The notes under the pieces: model-generated
What the model was told of the DNA's origin: nothing
The model's database searches: none
What the model saw: the letters and a program-made list of their open reading frames with translations, nothing else
In this document: piece after piece, positions 9,391 to 18,750 of the stretch
How the letters are laid out: every line of letters begins with the position of its first letter
How positions within the stretch are numbered: the first letter of the stretch is position 1
From: Lacticaseibacillus saniviri JCM 17471 = DSM 24301
Lineage (GTDB): Bacteria > Bacillota > Bacilli > Lactobacillales > Lactobacillaceae
NCBI RefSeq assembly: GCF_001311785.1
Contig: NZ_BBBX01000020.1
Span: 1-56,196 of the forward strand
Direction: 5' to 3'
DNA: 56,196 bases
Translations under genes and position numbers: made by a program

Positions 9391-9492
9391 CGATAGTGCT
9401 ATCGTCAAACTATACGGTGAGTATAGCGATAGTTCTATCGCTTGTCAACTCATTATTCGTCGATAATCGAATCTTAGGCGATAGAATTATCG
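9391..9492. promoter_or_regulatory. Three-palindrome operator region between SDR and TetR genes
   Basis: Three near-identical palindromes of the form CGATAG-NN-CTATCG: 9391-9404 (CGATAGTGCTATCG), 9426-9441 (GCGATAGTTCTATCGC) and 9479-9492 (CGATAGAATTATCG). A fourth partial copy, CGATAATCG, is at 9461. They fill the divergent intergenic space, so they are the likely binding sites of the adjacent TetR protein, controlling both genes. Confidence 0.8.
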
Positions 9493-9516
9493 ACAACTGT
9501 CTGCTATCATGAGAGC

Positions 9517-10098
9517 ATGAAACCTAAAAATGAAACTGTTCGCCGGCAGATTATTGATGCCGCCACCGACCTCATCATCGAAACCGGTATTGCCGGCACC
9601 TCGACAGTTAAGGTGGCCAAACGCATCAACGGCGCCCAATCCAATATTTATTCTTATTTCAAGAGCAAAGAAGCCCTCATTGCCGGTGTCTTTGATTACC
9701 ATCAAAAATTGATAACGGCAACGCTCGCTCCCGCCCTTGAGGATGCCACATCACCAAAGGCACTTATCACTTCGGTCGCTTCGGCATTATTTGAGTTTGC
9801 GACGACTCACCCAACTTCGATTCAAATCATTGCCGCTTTTCGCGCTCAACCGAGTCTGCGTCATCAGCTACCCGCGATTGATGAAAATGACGTCTTCACC
9901 AAATTATTCGGCCTGTTCCGCCGCTACCAACAAGATGGCCTCATCAAACCCATTCCCGCCGAATTTCTCGCTGAAGCGACGTTTTCAATTATCGTGGACT
10001 ACTGCAACGCCAAATTGGCTGGCGAGGCGTATACGAGTGCACTCGATGAGACAACGGTAGCCCAGTTGATTGCTGATTTGGTTCTGCTCCGGGCATAA
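9517..10098 (+). CDS. TetR/AcrR-family transcriptional regulator
   Basis: Intact 193-residue repressor. Residues 7-54 carry the TetR helix-turn-helix (RRQIIDAATDLIIETGIAGTS start, then NIYSYFKSKEALI, the typical YxYFxxKExL motif). The C-terminal ligand and dimer domain is helical. Its start lies 24 bases past the last palindrome, which supports autoregulation and control of the divergent SDR gene. The inducer is unknown. Confidence 0.9.
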   Translation: MKPKNETVRRQIIDAATDLIIETGIAGTSTVKVAKRINGAQSNIYSYFKSKEALIAGVFDYHQKLITATLAPALEDATSPKALITSVASALFEFATTHPTSIQIIAAFRAQPSLRHQLPAIDENDVFTKLFGLFRRYQQDGLIKPIPAEFLAEATFSIIVDYCNAKLAGEAYTSALDETTVAQLIADLVLLRA

Positions 10099-10149
10099 AA
10101 ATAGGCGTTGCGACATAACCCTGTGGTTACGTTGCAACGCCTTATTTTA
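10098..10149. terminator. Bidirectional terminator between TetR and DUF960-like genes
   Basis: A long hairpin in which GGCGTTGCGAC and GTTGCAACGCC form the base and ATAACC/GGTTAC the tip, flanked by A and T runs. It sits between convergent genes. Confidence 0.8.
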
Positions 10150-10157
10150 GTTTGCGA

Positions 10158-10486
10158 TTAAAGATCCAGATTACCCTCACGCTTACCTTCACTCGGTAAC
10201 AGAATCGTCTGACGATTGCCGTCATCGTATGCCATTACCTTAGCGGGAAAGCTGGGCTGATAATCAAATGGCAGATCAACTGAGAGTTCAGTTGGATCGT
10301 CTTCTTGTGAGAAATGCATGGTGACTTGACCATCATGATTCTCGACAGCAAACGTCAACAAGTTGTGCAAGTCGACGACACCTTGCAAGTTTGATCGATT
10401 ATCATCCAGATGGAATCAATTAATTCGCCCGGCAGACTTGAAATCACGCCGAATGTCGCAAATCGACTATGTGTTGGATCAAACAT
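10158..10486 (-). CDS. DUF960-like small protein, frame-broken
   Basis: About 109 residues from the ATG at 10486 (AGGAGG upstream). The N-terminus, MFDPTHSRFATFGVISSLPG, then ELIDSIW and NLLTF recall the DUF960 family of staphylococci and lactobacilli, which is uncharacterised. The frame breaks near 10400, where the first part (to IDSIWM) and the second (NLQGVVDLHN onward) differ by one base. Confidence 0.6.
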
Positions 10487-10524
10487 GGCGGTTCCTCCTA
10501 CATGCTGCAAATTTTGGTCGTAGC

Positions 10525-11031
10525 TTAAGCTTCTTCGGCAATATCTGCGAACTTTGCCTTCACAAATTTTGCCAAATCGTTGGCATCCACCTTAACCGAA
10601 CGGCCGATCTTACCAGCTGAGACAATGATTGCTTGGCCCTTTGCTTCATCCGAAATAAAGATAGGATACTTTGGGTAGCGTTCATAGATGCCAATTGGCG
10701 TGTTCGCGCCATGCTCATAGCCTGTGGTTGCGATCAGGTCCTTTAACGGTACCATGCCGACCTTCTTGTTGCCAGAAACAGCACTCAGCTTCTTGTAATC
10801 AATATGCCGATCAAGTGGCACCACGCCCACAACGGGCCCCGTCTTGTTACCGGTCAACACCAGCGTCTTGTAGATTTCGTGATCCGAATAATCGAGATGA
10901 TCGACTGATAATTGCGCCACATCACCTTCTTGATGGGTCGCAAAACTGAGTGATTCGTAGCTGATATTATGTTTGTCTAATATTTTTTCAACTAAGGTTT
11001 TACCCTCAGTGTCTTGATGTTTCTTACTCAT
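10525..11031 (-). CDS. ybaK: YbaK/EbsC-type Cys-tRNA(Pro)/Cys-tRNA(Cys) deacylase
   Basis: Trans-editing hydrolase that removes cysteine mis-attached to tRNA-Pro. It is 168 residues, the usual length. Family marks are TLVLTGNK, VVPLDRHIDYKKLSA with the catalytic-region Lys, GNKKVGMVP and GYEHGANTPIGI, followed by IFISDEA and IIVSAGKIGRSV. It is intact and lies 17 bases after apt on the same strand. Confidence 0.9.
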   Translation of the reverse strand: MSKKHQDTEGKTLVEKILDKHNISYESLSFATHQEGDVAQLSVDHLDYSDHEIYKTLVLTGNKTGPVVGVVPLDRHIDYKKLSAVSGNKKVGMVPLKDLIATTGYEHGANTPIGIYERYPKYPIFISDEAKGQAIIVSAGKIGRSVKVDANDLAKFVKAKFADIAEEA

Positions 11032-11047
11032 GGGTTACCTCCCAAGA

Positions 11048-11575
11048 TTAGGCACCCTCATACTCCATCAGGGTGAAGATGTCATAATCTTTAATCTTCT
11101 CGCGACCATGCAGGTCCTTGAGTTCAACCAAAAAGGCTGTACCGACAACAATGCCGCCCAACTGTTCAACCAATTCAATGGTTGCGGCAATGGTGCCGCC
11201 AGTGGCTAACAAGTCATCGCAGACCAAGACTTTTTGACCAGGCTTGACGGCGTCCTTGTGCATGTATAATGTGGCTTGACCGTATTCCAGATCATAGCTC
11301 GCACTCACGGTTTCGCGAGGTAACTTCCCCTTTTTACGCGCTGGGGCAAAACCAACCCCCATTTGATAAGCGACAGGACAGCCCACGATAAAGCCGCGTG
11401 CTTCAGGTCCGATAATCATTTCAACGCCCTTGTCTTGGGCATAAGCGGCGATTTCATTCGTGGCTGCGCGGTAGGCATCACCATCCGCCATCAGGGGTGA
11501 AATATCACGAAAAACGATACCGGGTTCTGGAAAATCTGGGACACTTGCGATGTAGTCCTTAAAATTAATTGTCAT
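11048..11575 (-). CDS. apt: Adenine phosphoribosyltransferase
   Basis: Purine salvage: adenine + PRPP to AMP + PPi. 175 residues from the ATG at 11575, with GGAAGGAA upstream. Marks: [16 protein letters not shown] near the N-terminus, [11 protein letters not shown], the RKKGKLPRE flexible loop, and the PRPP-binding motif [13 protein letters not shown]. The start lies within the end of recJ (11-base overlap), giving the recJ-apt pair common in Firmicutes. Confidence 0.95.
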   Translation of the reverse strand: MTINFKDYIASVPDFPEPGIVFRDISPLMADGDAYRAATNEIAAYAQDKGVEMIIGPEARGFIVGCPVAYQMGVGFAPARKKGKLPRETVSASYDLEYGQATLYMHKDAVKPGQKVLVCDDLLATGGTIAATIELVEQLGGIVVGTAFLVELKDLHGREKIKDYDIFTLMEYEGA

Positions 11576-13861
11576 GTTGTTCCTTCCAATCATCATTATA
11601 CTCAAGCAACGTTGGCGTCAATGCCTTGATTGGCGTCGTCTGTAACCTGTGAGCGAGCGCTAAGAATGTTTGCCGAGCTTGATAAGCCGGAGCGCTGTCC
11701 AGTGCCCGCTTTGCCGGTTTTGCGACCGGCGAAATGAAAGCACCGTCTATTGTAACAAATTCGAGTTCAAAAAACACCTGAACACTAAAATCACTTGGGA
11801 AACCGTCAGATGCGTTTCCTTTGCTACCAGGCCGAGTTGATGCTTATCAAACTGTGGATGCGCAATCAAGAAGCGCATCACCAGCCCGAATTCCTCGCGA
11901 TTTGGAATGGGCACAAGATCCGTGGGACTTCCATAGAAGATGACACCCAGCGGTAATTGCACCTGATGAATGGCTTGCTGCAACTGTGCTTCGCTCGCTG
12001 GCAAGTCAACCAACACAACACTTTCACCTGGTGTCAGGTCATCTATCATCTTGGTTGGGCCACCGAATTGGAACCGTTGTTCGAGTTCTTTTTGACCCGT
12101 ACATCAAAAAACACATAGGTCTTCGAGGTGTGAAACTGTTCAGCACTCAGCTTTGGCAAGCGGTAATCGATCACTTGTGGCTGCACCACTTGCATGTCTT
12201 TCAACATCAATTGCAGTTTGGTTTGATTCTTCCACGTGTTCTCGTCCAAATGCACCGCGAGTTTGGTTTGCGATGGAGCTGTCAATGCAGGTGCCAGCTC
12301 ACCAAAGCCAAAGCCAATCACGTCGACCCCGTTATCGACTTTCATCTTGAGGTGATTGCCACCCTGGCCAATCTGACGAACATCTTGAATGGCTTGTGGC
12401 TTCACTTCAAAGGTCGGTTCCGGATTCCCCGGGCCAAATGGTGCGAGTTGTCGCAACTCTTGATAATGATCGAGCGTCAAATCACTCGGTTCGAGTCGCG
12501 CACTAATTTCAAGTGGTGGTTTGGTCTGGTCCGCTAACTGCGTTTTGGCCGCTTCTTCCATCGCTTGGTGTACGGCTTCAATATTATCCGTCGGCATGGT
12601 CAAACCCACAGCCATATGATGGCCACCAAAGTGCGTCATCAATTCCTTGCTGGGCGCGAGGCTATTAAATAGGTGGTAAGCCGCCACTGAACGCCCCGAC
12701 CCCTTGGCTTGCGTACCGGCATCGTTGATGTTGAGCACCAAGGTAGGTTTACCGGTGGTTTCAACGACACGGCTGGCCACAATCCCAAGCACCCCTTCGT
12801 GCCAGCCCTTTTGGCGCAGAATGAGTGTTTTCTTGCTTTCATTTTCAGGTAAGGCAGCTTGTGCTAACGCATCCTTGGTGATTTTTTGACCAGTTGCTGG
12901 CGTTGGTCGTTTAATGTATTAATTTGTTTGGCCAAATCCATGGCCAATTCATCGTCAAAGGTGGTCAGCAGTGTGACCCCGTCCTTGGCATCCCCTAATC
13001 GACCCAAAGCGTTCAGCCGTGGCCCGATGACAAAACCAATGGTCGTCTCGGTCACAGATTCTTGCGCGACATCTGCCACTTCAAGCAAGGCGCTGAGGCC
13101 AATCCGTGGTTGTGTGCGAATCATCTGGAGCCCCAACTGCACAAGCACCCGGTTCTCATCAACCAATGTCACCAAGTCAGCAACAGCGCCCAATGCAGCG
13201 AGATCCACACTCTCAACGGGTGGTTCCTCTAACAAGGCAGTGGCAACCTTAAAGGCCACACCGGCCCCGGACAAGTCACCAAAGGGATACTGGCTACCCG
13301 GATACCGCGGGTGCACAACGGCGACTGCGTTTGGTAGCTGGTCAGGCAATTCATGGTGATCAGTGACCACAACATCCATCCCTGCAGCCATTGCTTCATC
13401 GATTACGGCCGCACCTGCAATCCCGTTATCGACCGTAATCAATAATTGGGTGCCACTCTTTTGTAAGTAGCGATAGACATCCGCATTGGGCCCGTAGCCA
13501 TCCGTGAAGCGATTAGGAATGAAGACCTCTGCTTCAGCACCGATACTCTCAAGCGTTTCAGCCATAATCGCGGTACTCGTCAGGCCATCGACATCGTAAT
13601 CGCCATAGATAGTAATTTTTTCGCCATTGGTCACCGCCTGTTGAATGCGAGCGACCGCTTTATCCATATCGTGTAACAAAAAGGATCGTGCAGCTGACTG
13701 AGATCGGGATGTTGGAACTTATCCCAAGCATCTTTGGTCATGATGCGCCGCCGAATCAACTGTTGCGCTAAAAACGGTGACACCTTGAGCGCTGCTGTCA
13801 CCGCATTAATTTGTGTATTATCTGGTGTATCGAGGTATTGCCAATCATAGCGTGAGTCCAC
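11565..13861 (-). CDS. recJ: Single-stranded-DNA exonuclease RecJ, frame-broken
   Basis: 5'-3' ssDNA exonuclease used in recombination and repair; about 766 residues over the full span, normal for lactobacilli. DHH-domain motifs: [12 protein letters not shown] (metal ligands), TVDNGI and TDHHELPD. The DHHA1 part holds GGHHMAVG, then an OB-fold region and a C-terminal Firmicutes extension. Four breaks: near 13678 (T run), 12877 (A run), 12090 (A run) and 11780 (T run); adding one base restores the frame each time. The gene is needed for repair, so decay is unlikely. Confidence 0.88.
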
Positions 13862-13924
13862 AATATCCGTCCTTTCTAACCGTCCCAGTATAGCAAAATT
13901 TCATGCGAAAATTAAGTAAAGTTG

Positions 13925-13965
13925 TTGGTTAATTTTACTAAAGATGCTAGAATGACTTTAGTAAA
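13925..13965 (+). promoter_or_regulatory. gal operon promoter and operator-like inverted repeat
   Basis: TTGGTT (13925-13930), a 17-bp spacer and TAGAAT (13948-13953) form a promoter. The arms TTTACTAAAG (13934-13943) and CTTTAGTAAA (13956-13965) bracket the -10 box. A LacI/GalR-type or other repressor binding both arms would block transcription. I see no clear catabolite-response (cre) site. Confidence 0.6.
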
Positions 13966-13981
13966 GAAGGAGGTCATTGCG

Positions 13982-15155
13982 ATGATTACCAAGGATCAGC
14001 TCATCACTGCTTTTAACAACCAATATAATGAAAACCCTACCAATTTCTATTTTGCCCCCGGCCGCATTAATCTCATCGGTGAACACACCGATTACAATGG
14101 TGGTCATGTGTTCCCCTGTGCCATTAGTTTGGGCACCTATGCCGCTGTGGCACCGAATCACACTAATCAATGGCGGATTTACTCCCAGAATTTCACGGAT
14201 CAACCTGTGCAATCATTTTCGCTGGCTGATTTGACCCAACAACCCGGTGGGGATTGGGCCAATTACGTGACCGCCATGCTCGATGTGCTGCAAAAACAAC
14301 ATCACACATTTGACGAAGGCCTCGATGTCCTGATTTGGGGTGATCTGCCTAATGGTGCCGGACTCTCCAGCTCCGCTTCCCTCGAATTATTGATTGGGAC
14401 CATCGCTAATTTGCAATATCACTTGAACATCCCGATGCTCGAGCTGATTAAGGCCGGCAAGGTGGTCGAAAACCAATATATCGGCGTCAACTCTGGCATC
14501 ATGGATCAATTCGCCATCGGTATGGGTAAGGCCAACCACGCGATTTTGCTCGATACCAACACCCTGGAATACGATCAATTGCCGTTAAACCTCGATGACA
14601 ACGTGATTGTGATCATGAACACCAATAAACGACGCGAGCTTGCCGATTCCAAATATAATGAACGCCGCTCTGAATGTGAGGCCGCCCTGGCCCGCATTCA
14701 AACCAAGTTCGACTATGCCAGCCTGGGTGCGATGACGGAAGAAGAATTCGATGAAACCACCAGTTAATCAATGATGGCACCTTAATCAAGCGGGCCCGCC
14801 ACGCGGTGTTTGAAAATCAGCGCACATTGCGGGCCGCAACCGCACTGGATGAACGCGATCTCGCCAAATTGGCCGACTAATGAATGCATCGGGTAGCTCT
14901 TTAGCGTATGATTATGAGGTAACGGGTATCGAACTCGATACCCTGGTCTCAAGTGCTTGGCAGCAGCCAGGTGTCTTGGGCGCCGCATGACGGGGGGCTG
15001 GCTTTGGTGGGTGTGCGATTGCGATTGTGAATCAAGCACAGGTCGCCAACTTCACCAAGGCGGTTGGTGAGCGGTATCGTGCAGTCATCGGCTATGACGC
15101 CGATTTCTACGTGGCCGAAATTGCTGACGGTCCTCGAGCAATTTTTGAAGCATAA
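13982..15155 (+). CDS. galK: Galactokinase, frame-broken
   Basis: Phosphorylates galactose to Gal-1-P (first Leloir step); GHMP kinase, about 390 residues. The ATG at 13982 follows AAGGAGG. Marks: [15 protein letters not shown] (galactokinase signature, residues about 21-35) and [14 protein letters not shown] (ATP loop). The third GHMP motif, near [13 protein letters not shown], is recovered only after correcting breaks near 14765, 14878 and 14985-14995. It is the first gene of galK-galE-galT. Confidence 0.88.
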
Positions 15156-15185
15156 TTAGCTCGAATTCATAGGAGGTAACGTGAT

Positions 15186-16177
15186 ATGACAATTGCAGTA
15201 TTAGGTGGTGCCGGCTACATCGGTTCCCACACAGTCGCACGACTAGTTGAAGCAGGTGAAGATGTTATCGTCATCGATAACTTGGTGACAGGCCACAAGG
15301 GTGCCATTAACCCAAAGGCACGGTTCTATCAAGGTGACGTACGCGATCGTGATTTCTTGCGCAGTGTCTTTAAGCAGGAACAGGTCGACGGGATCGTTCA
15401 CTTCGCCGCTAGCTCCATCGTGCCCGAATCGATGCGTGACCCACTGAAATATTTTGACAACAACACCTATGGCATGATTGCCCTACTTGAGGTCATGAAC
15501 GAGTTCAACGTCAAAAACATTGTCTTCTCTTCGACCGCAGCCACTTATGGCGAACCTAAGCAGGTCCCAATCAAGGAAACGGACCCACAGGTGCCAACCA
15601 ATCCTTATGGCGAAAGTAAGCTCGCCATGGAAAAATCATGCACTGGTCCGATGTTGCCTACGGAATTAAGTTCGTTGCCTTGCGCTACTTCAATGTGGCC
15701 GGCGCCATGCCGGACGGCTCCATCGGTGAAGACCACAATCCTGAAACCCACTTGATTCCTATTATTTTGCAAGTGGCTGCAGGCACACGTGACAATCTCC
15801 AGATTTTTGGTGACGATTATCCAACAAAGGATGGCACTAACGTTCGTGACTACGTTCATGTTGTCGACTTGGCGGATGCTCACATTCTGGCAATGAAGTA
15901 CCTGCAAGACGGTCACGACAGCACAGCCTTCAACTTGGGTTCCGCAACCGGCTTCTCTAACCTCGAAATTCTGGAAGCAGCACGTAAGGTCACAGAAAAA
16001 GAAATTCCTGCTTCTATCGGTCCTCGTCGCGCTGGTGATCCAAGCACGTTGATTGCTGCTTCAGACAAGGCCCGGGACATTTTGCACTGGCAACCCGCTT
16101 TTGACAATATCGATGACATTATTGCCACAGCTTGGAAGTGGCATGAAACCCACCCCGAAGGATTTGGTGATCATTAG
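15186..16177 (+). CDS. galE: UDP-glucose 4-epimerase, frame-broken
   Basis: Interconverts UDP-galactose and UDP-glucose using bound NAD. About 331 residues, the normal length. Marks: [10 protein letters not shown] (NAD loop), [16 protein letters not shown] (catalytic Ser/Thr) and [12 protein letters not shown] (Tyr/Lys), then [17 protein letters not shown]. One break lies in the A run at 15631-15635; adding an A joins the frames at the EKIMHW region. 30 bases separate galK from galE. Confidence 0.93.
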
Positions 16178-17636
16178 TGCTCGCACGCGAACAATTCACA
16201 CAATTCATCATCGATACGAATCCCGCTTATACAGCAATGGATCGTATCTATCTCAATAATCGCATCATGGCACTTGTCGGCGATGACAATCACACTATCG
16301 CTGAAACAAGTGATGATGCTTTGGCCCTTCTAGACAGCTTGGTGCAAACCGCAACGGTCAATCATGTTGTGCCCGATCGCTTCACGTTAGAAGAACTCGA
16401 AGCCGAATTGATGGCGCTGGCGACACCCGCGCCGAGTGCGGTTAATGCCCGTTTTTGGAGTGATTATCAGGACTCACCCGAAGAGGCACTCAAGCACTTC
16501 TATCAATTGAGTCGCGCCAACAATTACATCCAAACCCGCGCCATCGCCAAAAATACGCAATACACGGTGAAGACCGATTACGGCGACCTAGAGATTACGA
16601 TCAATCTCTCAAAGCCCGAAAAAGACCCCAAGGCGATCGCGGCAGCTGCCAAAGCGCCTATTTCCAGCTACCCACTGTGTCAGTTGTGTATGACCAATGA
16701 AGGTTATCTCGGCCGCATCAACTATCCTGCCCGTGGTAATCATCGCATCGTTCGGCTCAACCTGGGTGGTCGGACTTGGGGGTTCCAATACTCCCCTTAT
16801 GCCTATTTCAATGAACACGCAATTTTTTAGACGGTGTGCACCAGCCGATGCAGATTACACCCCAGACCTTCAGCAATCTCCTCGAGTTGATCACACTGTT
16901 TCCTGAATATATGGTTGGCAGCAATGCGGATTTGCCCATCGTTGGTGGTTCCATGTTGAGTCACGACCACTATCAAGGTGGCCTCCACACCTTTGCGATG
17001 GCTAAGGCTCCCATCGAGCGCCGCTTTGATCTGGATGCCTTTCCTGAGGTGTCTGCCGGCATCGTGAAATGGCCGATGAGTGTGATTCGGCTGACCAGTG
17101 CGCATCGCGATCAATTGATTCAAGCTGCCACAATGATTCACAACCACTGGCAACAATACAGTGATGAAACGGCTGATGTGCGTGCCTTTACTGACGCCAC
17201 CCCGCACCACACAGTGACACCGATCGCTCGCCGCGTGGGTGATGACTATCAAATCGATCTGGTGCTGCGCGATAATCAGACCTCTGCCGAATTTCCCGAT
17301 GGCATCTTTCATCCACATCCTGATGTGCAGCACATCAAGAAGGAAAATATTGGTCTGATTGAGGTCATGGGACTCGCGATTCTGCCCGCTCGCCTGCAAA
17401 CTGAATTGCAGGAAGTGCGCCATTTCTTACTCAGTGAACCAAACCAGATGCTTGCCATGCATCGACCTTGGGCTGAATCTCTACAACGCCCTGGAATCAC
17501 GGCAGATAACGTGGATCAAGTGATCGATGCTGCCGTGGGCCAAGTATTCTTACGCGTCTTGGAAGATGCGGGTGTTTTCAAGCGCAATGATGTTGGTCAG
17601 GCCGCATTTGACCGCTTCACACAAAGCCTGAATTAA
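16177..17636 (+). CDS. galT: UDP-glucose--hexose-1-phosphate uridylyltransferase, class II, frame-broken
   Basis: Exchanges UMP between UDP-glucose and Gal-1-P. About 486 residues, the size of the class II GalT of Firmicutes. The GTG at 16177 shares a base with the galE TAG, so translation is coupled. Marks: [26 protein letters not shown], and [13 protein letters not shown] (His triad region). One break in the T run at 16823-16828: adding a T joins EHAIF to LDGVHQPM. It is the last gene of the gal operon; no galM or galR is seen here. Confidence 0.93.
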
Positions 17637-17751
17637 CTTGCGCCATTTTGATCAATTAGTGCTACACTAAAAGTGAAGCCACCTCCAAGCGACTTCATAT
17701 GAAGCGCGAACAGCCGCAATAGACCGCGAGCGTGTTAGGGAGGAAATTATT

Positions 17752-18078
17752 ATGGCAATTGCTACAACAGTTATCGCTGCCGCTAAAGCAGCACTCGAGA
17801 AAAACGGGTATGTCACTGAACTCGATGTCCCCGAACTCAAGGATCGTGATGTGCTTCACGAAATTGAAGAACAACTGAGCACAAACGAACATGATGCCGG
17901 TAATCTCGACTACCTCTATGCGGAATCATTTGATTACGCTGGTGGCCGAATCGCCAACATCATCTGGGATATGGATCAAATTCCAACCCGGCACGAGGCA
18001 ATGCTGACCCTGGGCAAGGTTCTCGATTTGAGTATCCCTACCGTAACCATGGGTGCCGCCGATAACGTCGAGTACTAA
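17752..18078 (+). CDS. Hypothetical protein (108 aa)
   Basis: Intact acidic protein; family not recognised. The N-terminus is helical and Ala-rich, the rest Asp/Glu-rich, with no signal or membrane segment. GGGAGGAAA precedes the ATG. A leader of about 90 bases holds a CTTCATATGAAG palindrome at 17693-17704. Strong terminator after it. Confidence 0.65.
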   Translation: MAIATTVIAAAKAALEKNGYVTELDVPELKDRDVLHEIEEQLSTNEHDAGNLDYLYAESFDYAGGRIANIIWDMDQIPTRHEAMLTLGKVLDLSIPTVTMGAADNVEY

Positions 18079-18092
18079 TAATATATCGCACC

Positions 18093-18148
18093 AATAAAAA
18101 TAAGCTGTGACCAGACCGCGTTGGGCCTGTCACAGCTTATTTTTATTT
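18093..18148. terminator. Bidirectional terminator
   Basis: AAATAAGCTGTGAC and GTCACAGCTTATTT pair around a 17-nt loop, with A and T runs at the ends. It serves both the gene at 17752 and the leftward nrdDG unit. Confidence 0.85.
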
Positions 18149-18738
18149 CACGTACCAGGCGTCGAACAATTGCACACTGCCTGCCTGTTGACTGGCGGGC
18201 ACATCAACAAGACGTTGATTGCGACTGCCGCGGAAACTCAACGTGAGATCCTTTCGGCCTCAAGGAACCGGCCATCCACTAAGACATCAATGGTATCGAG
18301 TAGTTCCAGCTTATCAGCGGAATCTTGCAATAGTTCTTCGTAGGTGTAGCCGCTCCAACTCCAAATATTTTTATCCGGATAGCGTTCGCGCACCGCTTTT
18401 GCCAACCGCAATGCAATGCGGGTATTGAGAAACGGCTCGCCACCGAGCAGTGTTAACCCCTGATAATAGGGCTCAGCTAGCGCTGCCATGATCTCCTCAA
18501 AGTCTTGATCGGTGAACGGCCGGCCGTAGCGAAAGCTCTGCACAGCTTGGTTGTAGCAACCGGGGCACTGGAAGCGACATCCAGACAGATACACCGCCAC
18601 GCGATAACCCGGGCCATCGACAGCATCGTGATACTTGATATCGGCCACATAGTCTTGACTGAGATCGGGTGCGAGCCATTCTTTTGGCGCGGGATTCTTG
18701 GGTAGCCGAGCACTTAATTCTTTGGCACTGATATGCAT
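18143..18738 (-). CDS. nrdG: Anaerobic ribonucleotide reductase activating protein, frame-broken
   Basis: Radical-SAM enzyme that makes the glycyl radical on NrdD. About 198 residues. Marks: DGPGYRVAVYLSGCRFQCPGC with the CX3CX2C [4Fe-4S] ligands, the TLLGGEPF motif and IWSWSGYTYEEL. One break near 18245 separates GRFLEAER from DLTLSFRGSRNQR, a conserved NrdG ending. It starts 12 bases after nrdD and is co-transcribed with it. Confidence 0.93.
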
Positions 18739-18750
18739 CTTGCTCCCCTC

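Noticed and set aside
11565..13861. recJ as a true pseudogene
   Set aside because: All breaks are one base, several are in A/T runs, and no codon stops remain after correction. All catalytic motifs are intact.
16827..17423. 198-residue minus-strand open frame inside galT
   Set aside because: Antisense to a clear galT coding region with the His-triad motif; no ribosome site and no recognised family.
17640..17751. Riboswitch or T-box in the leader before the gene at 17752
   Set aside because: Only a short CTTCATATGAAG palindrome was seen. There is no T-box motif, no terminator/antiterminator pair and no known aptamer pattern.
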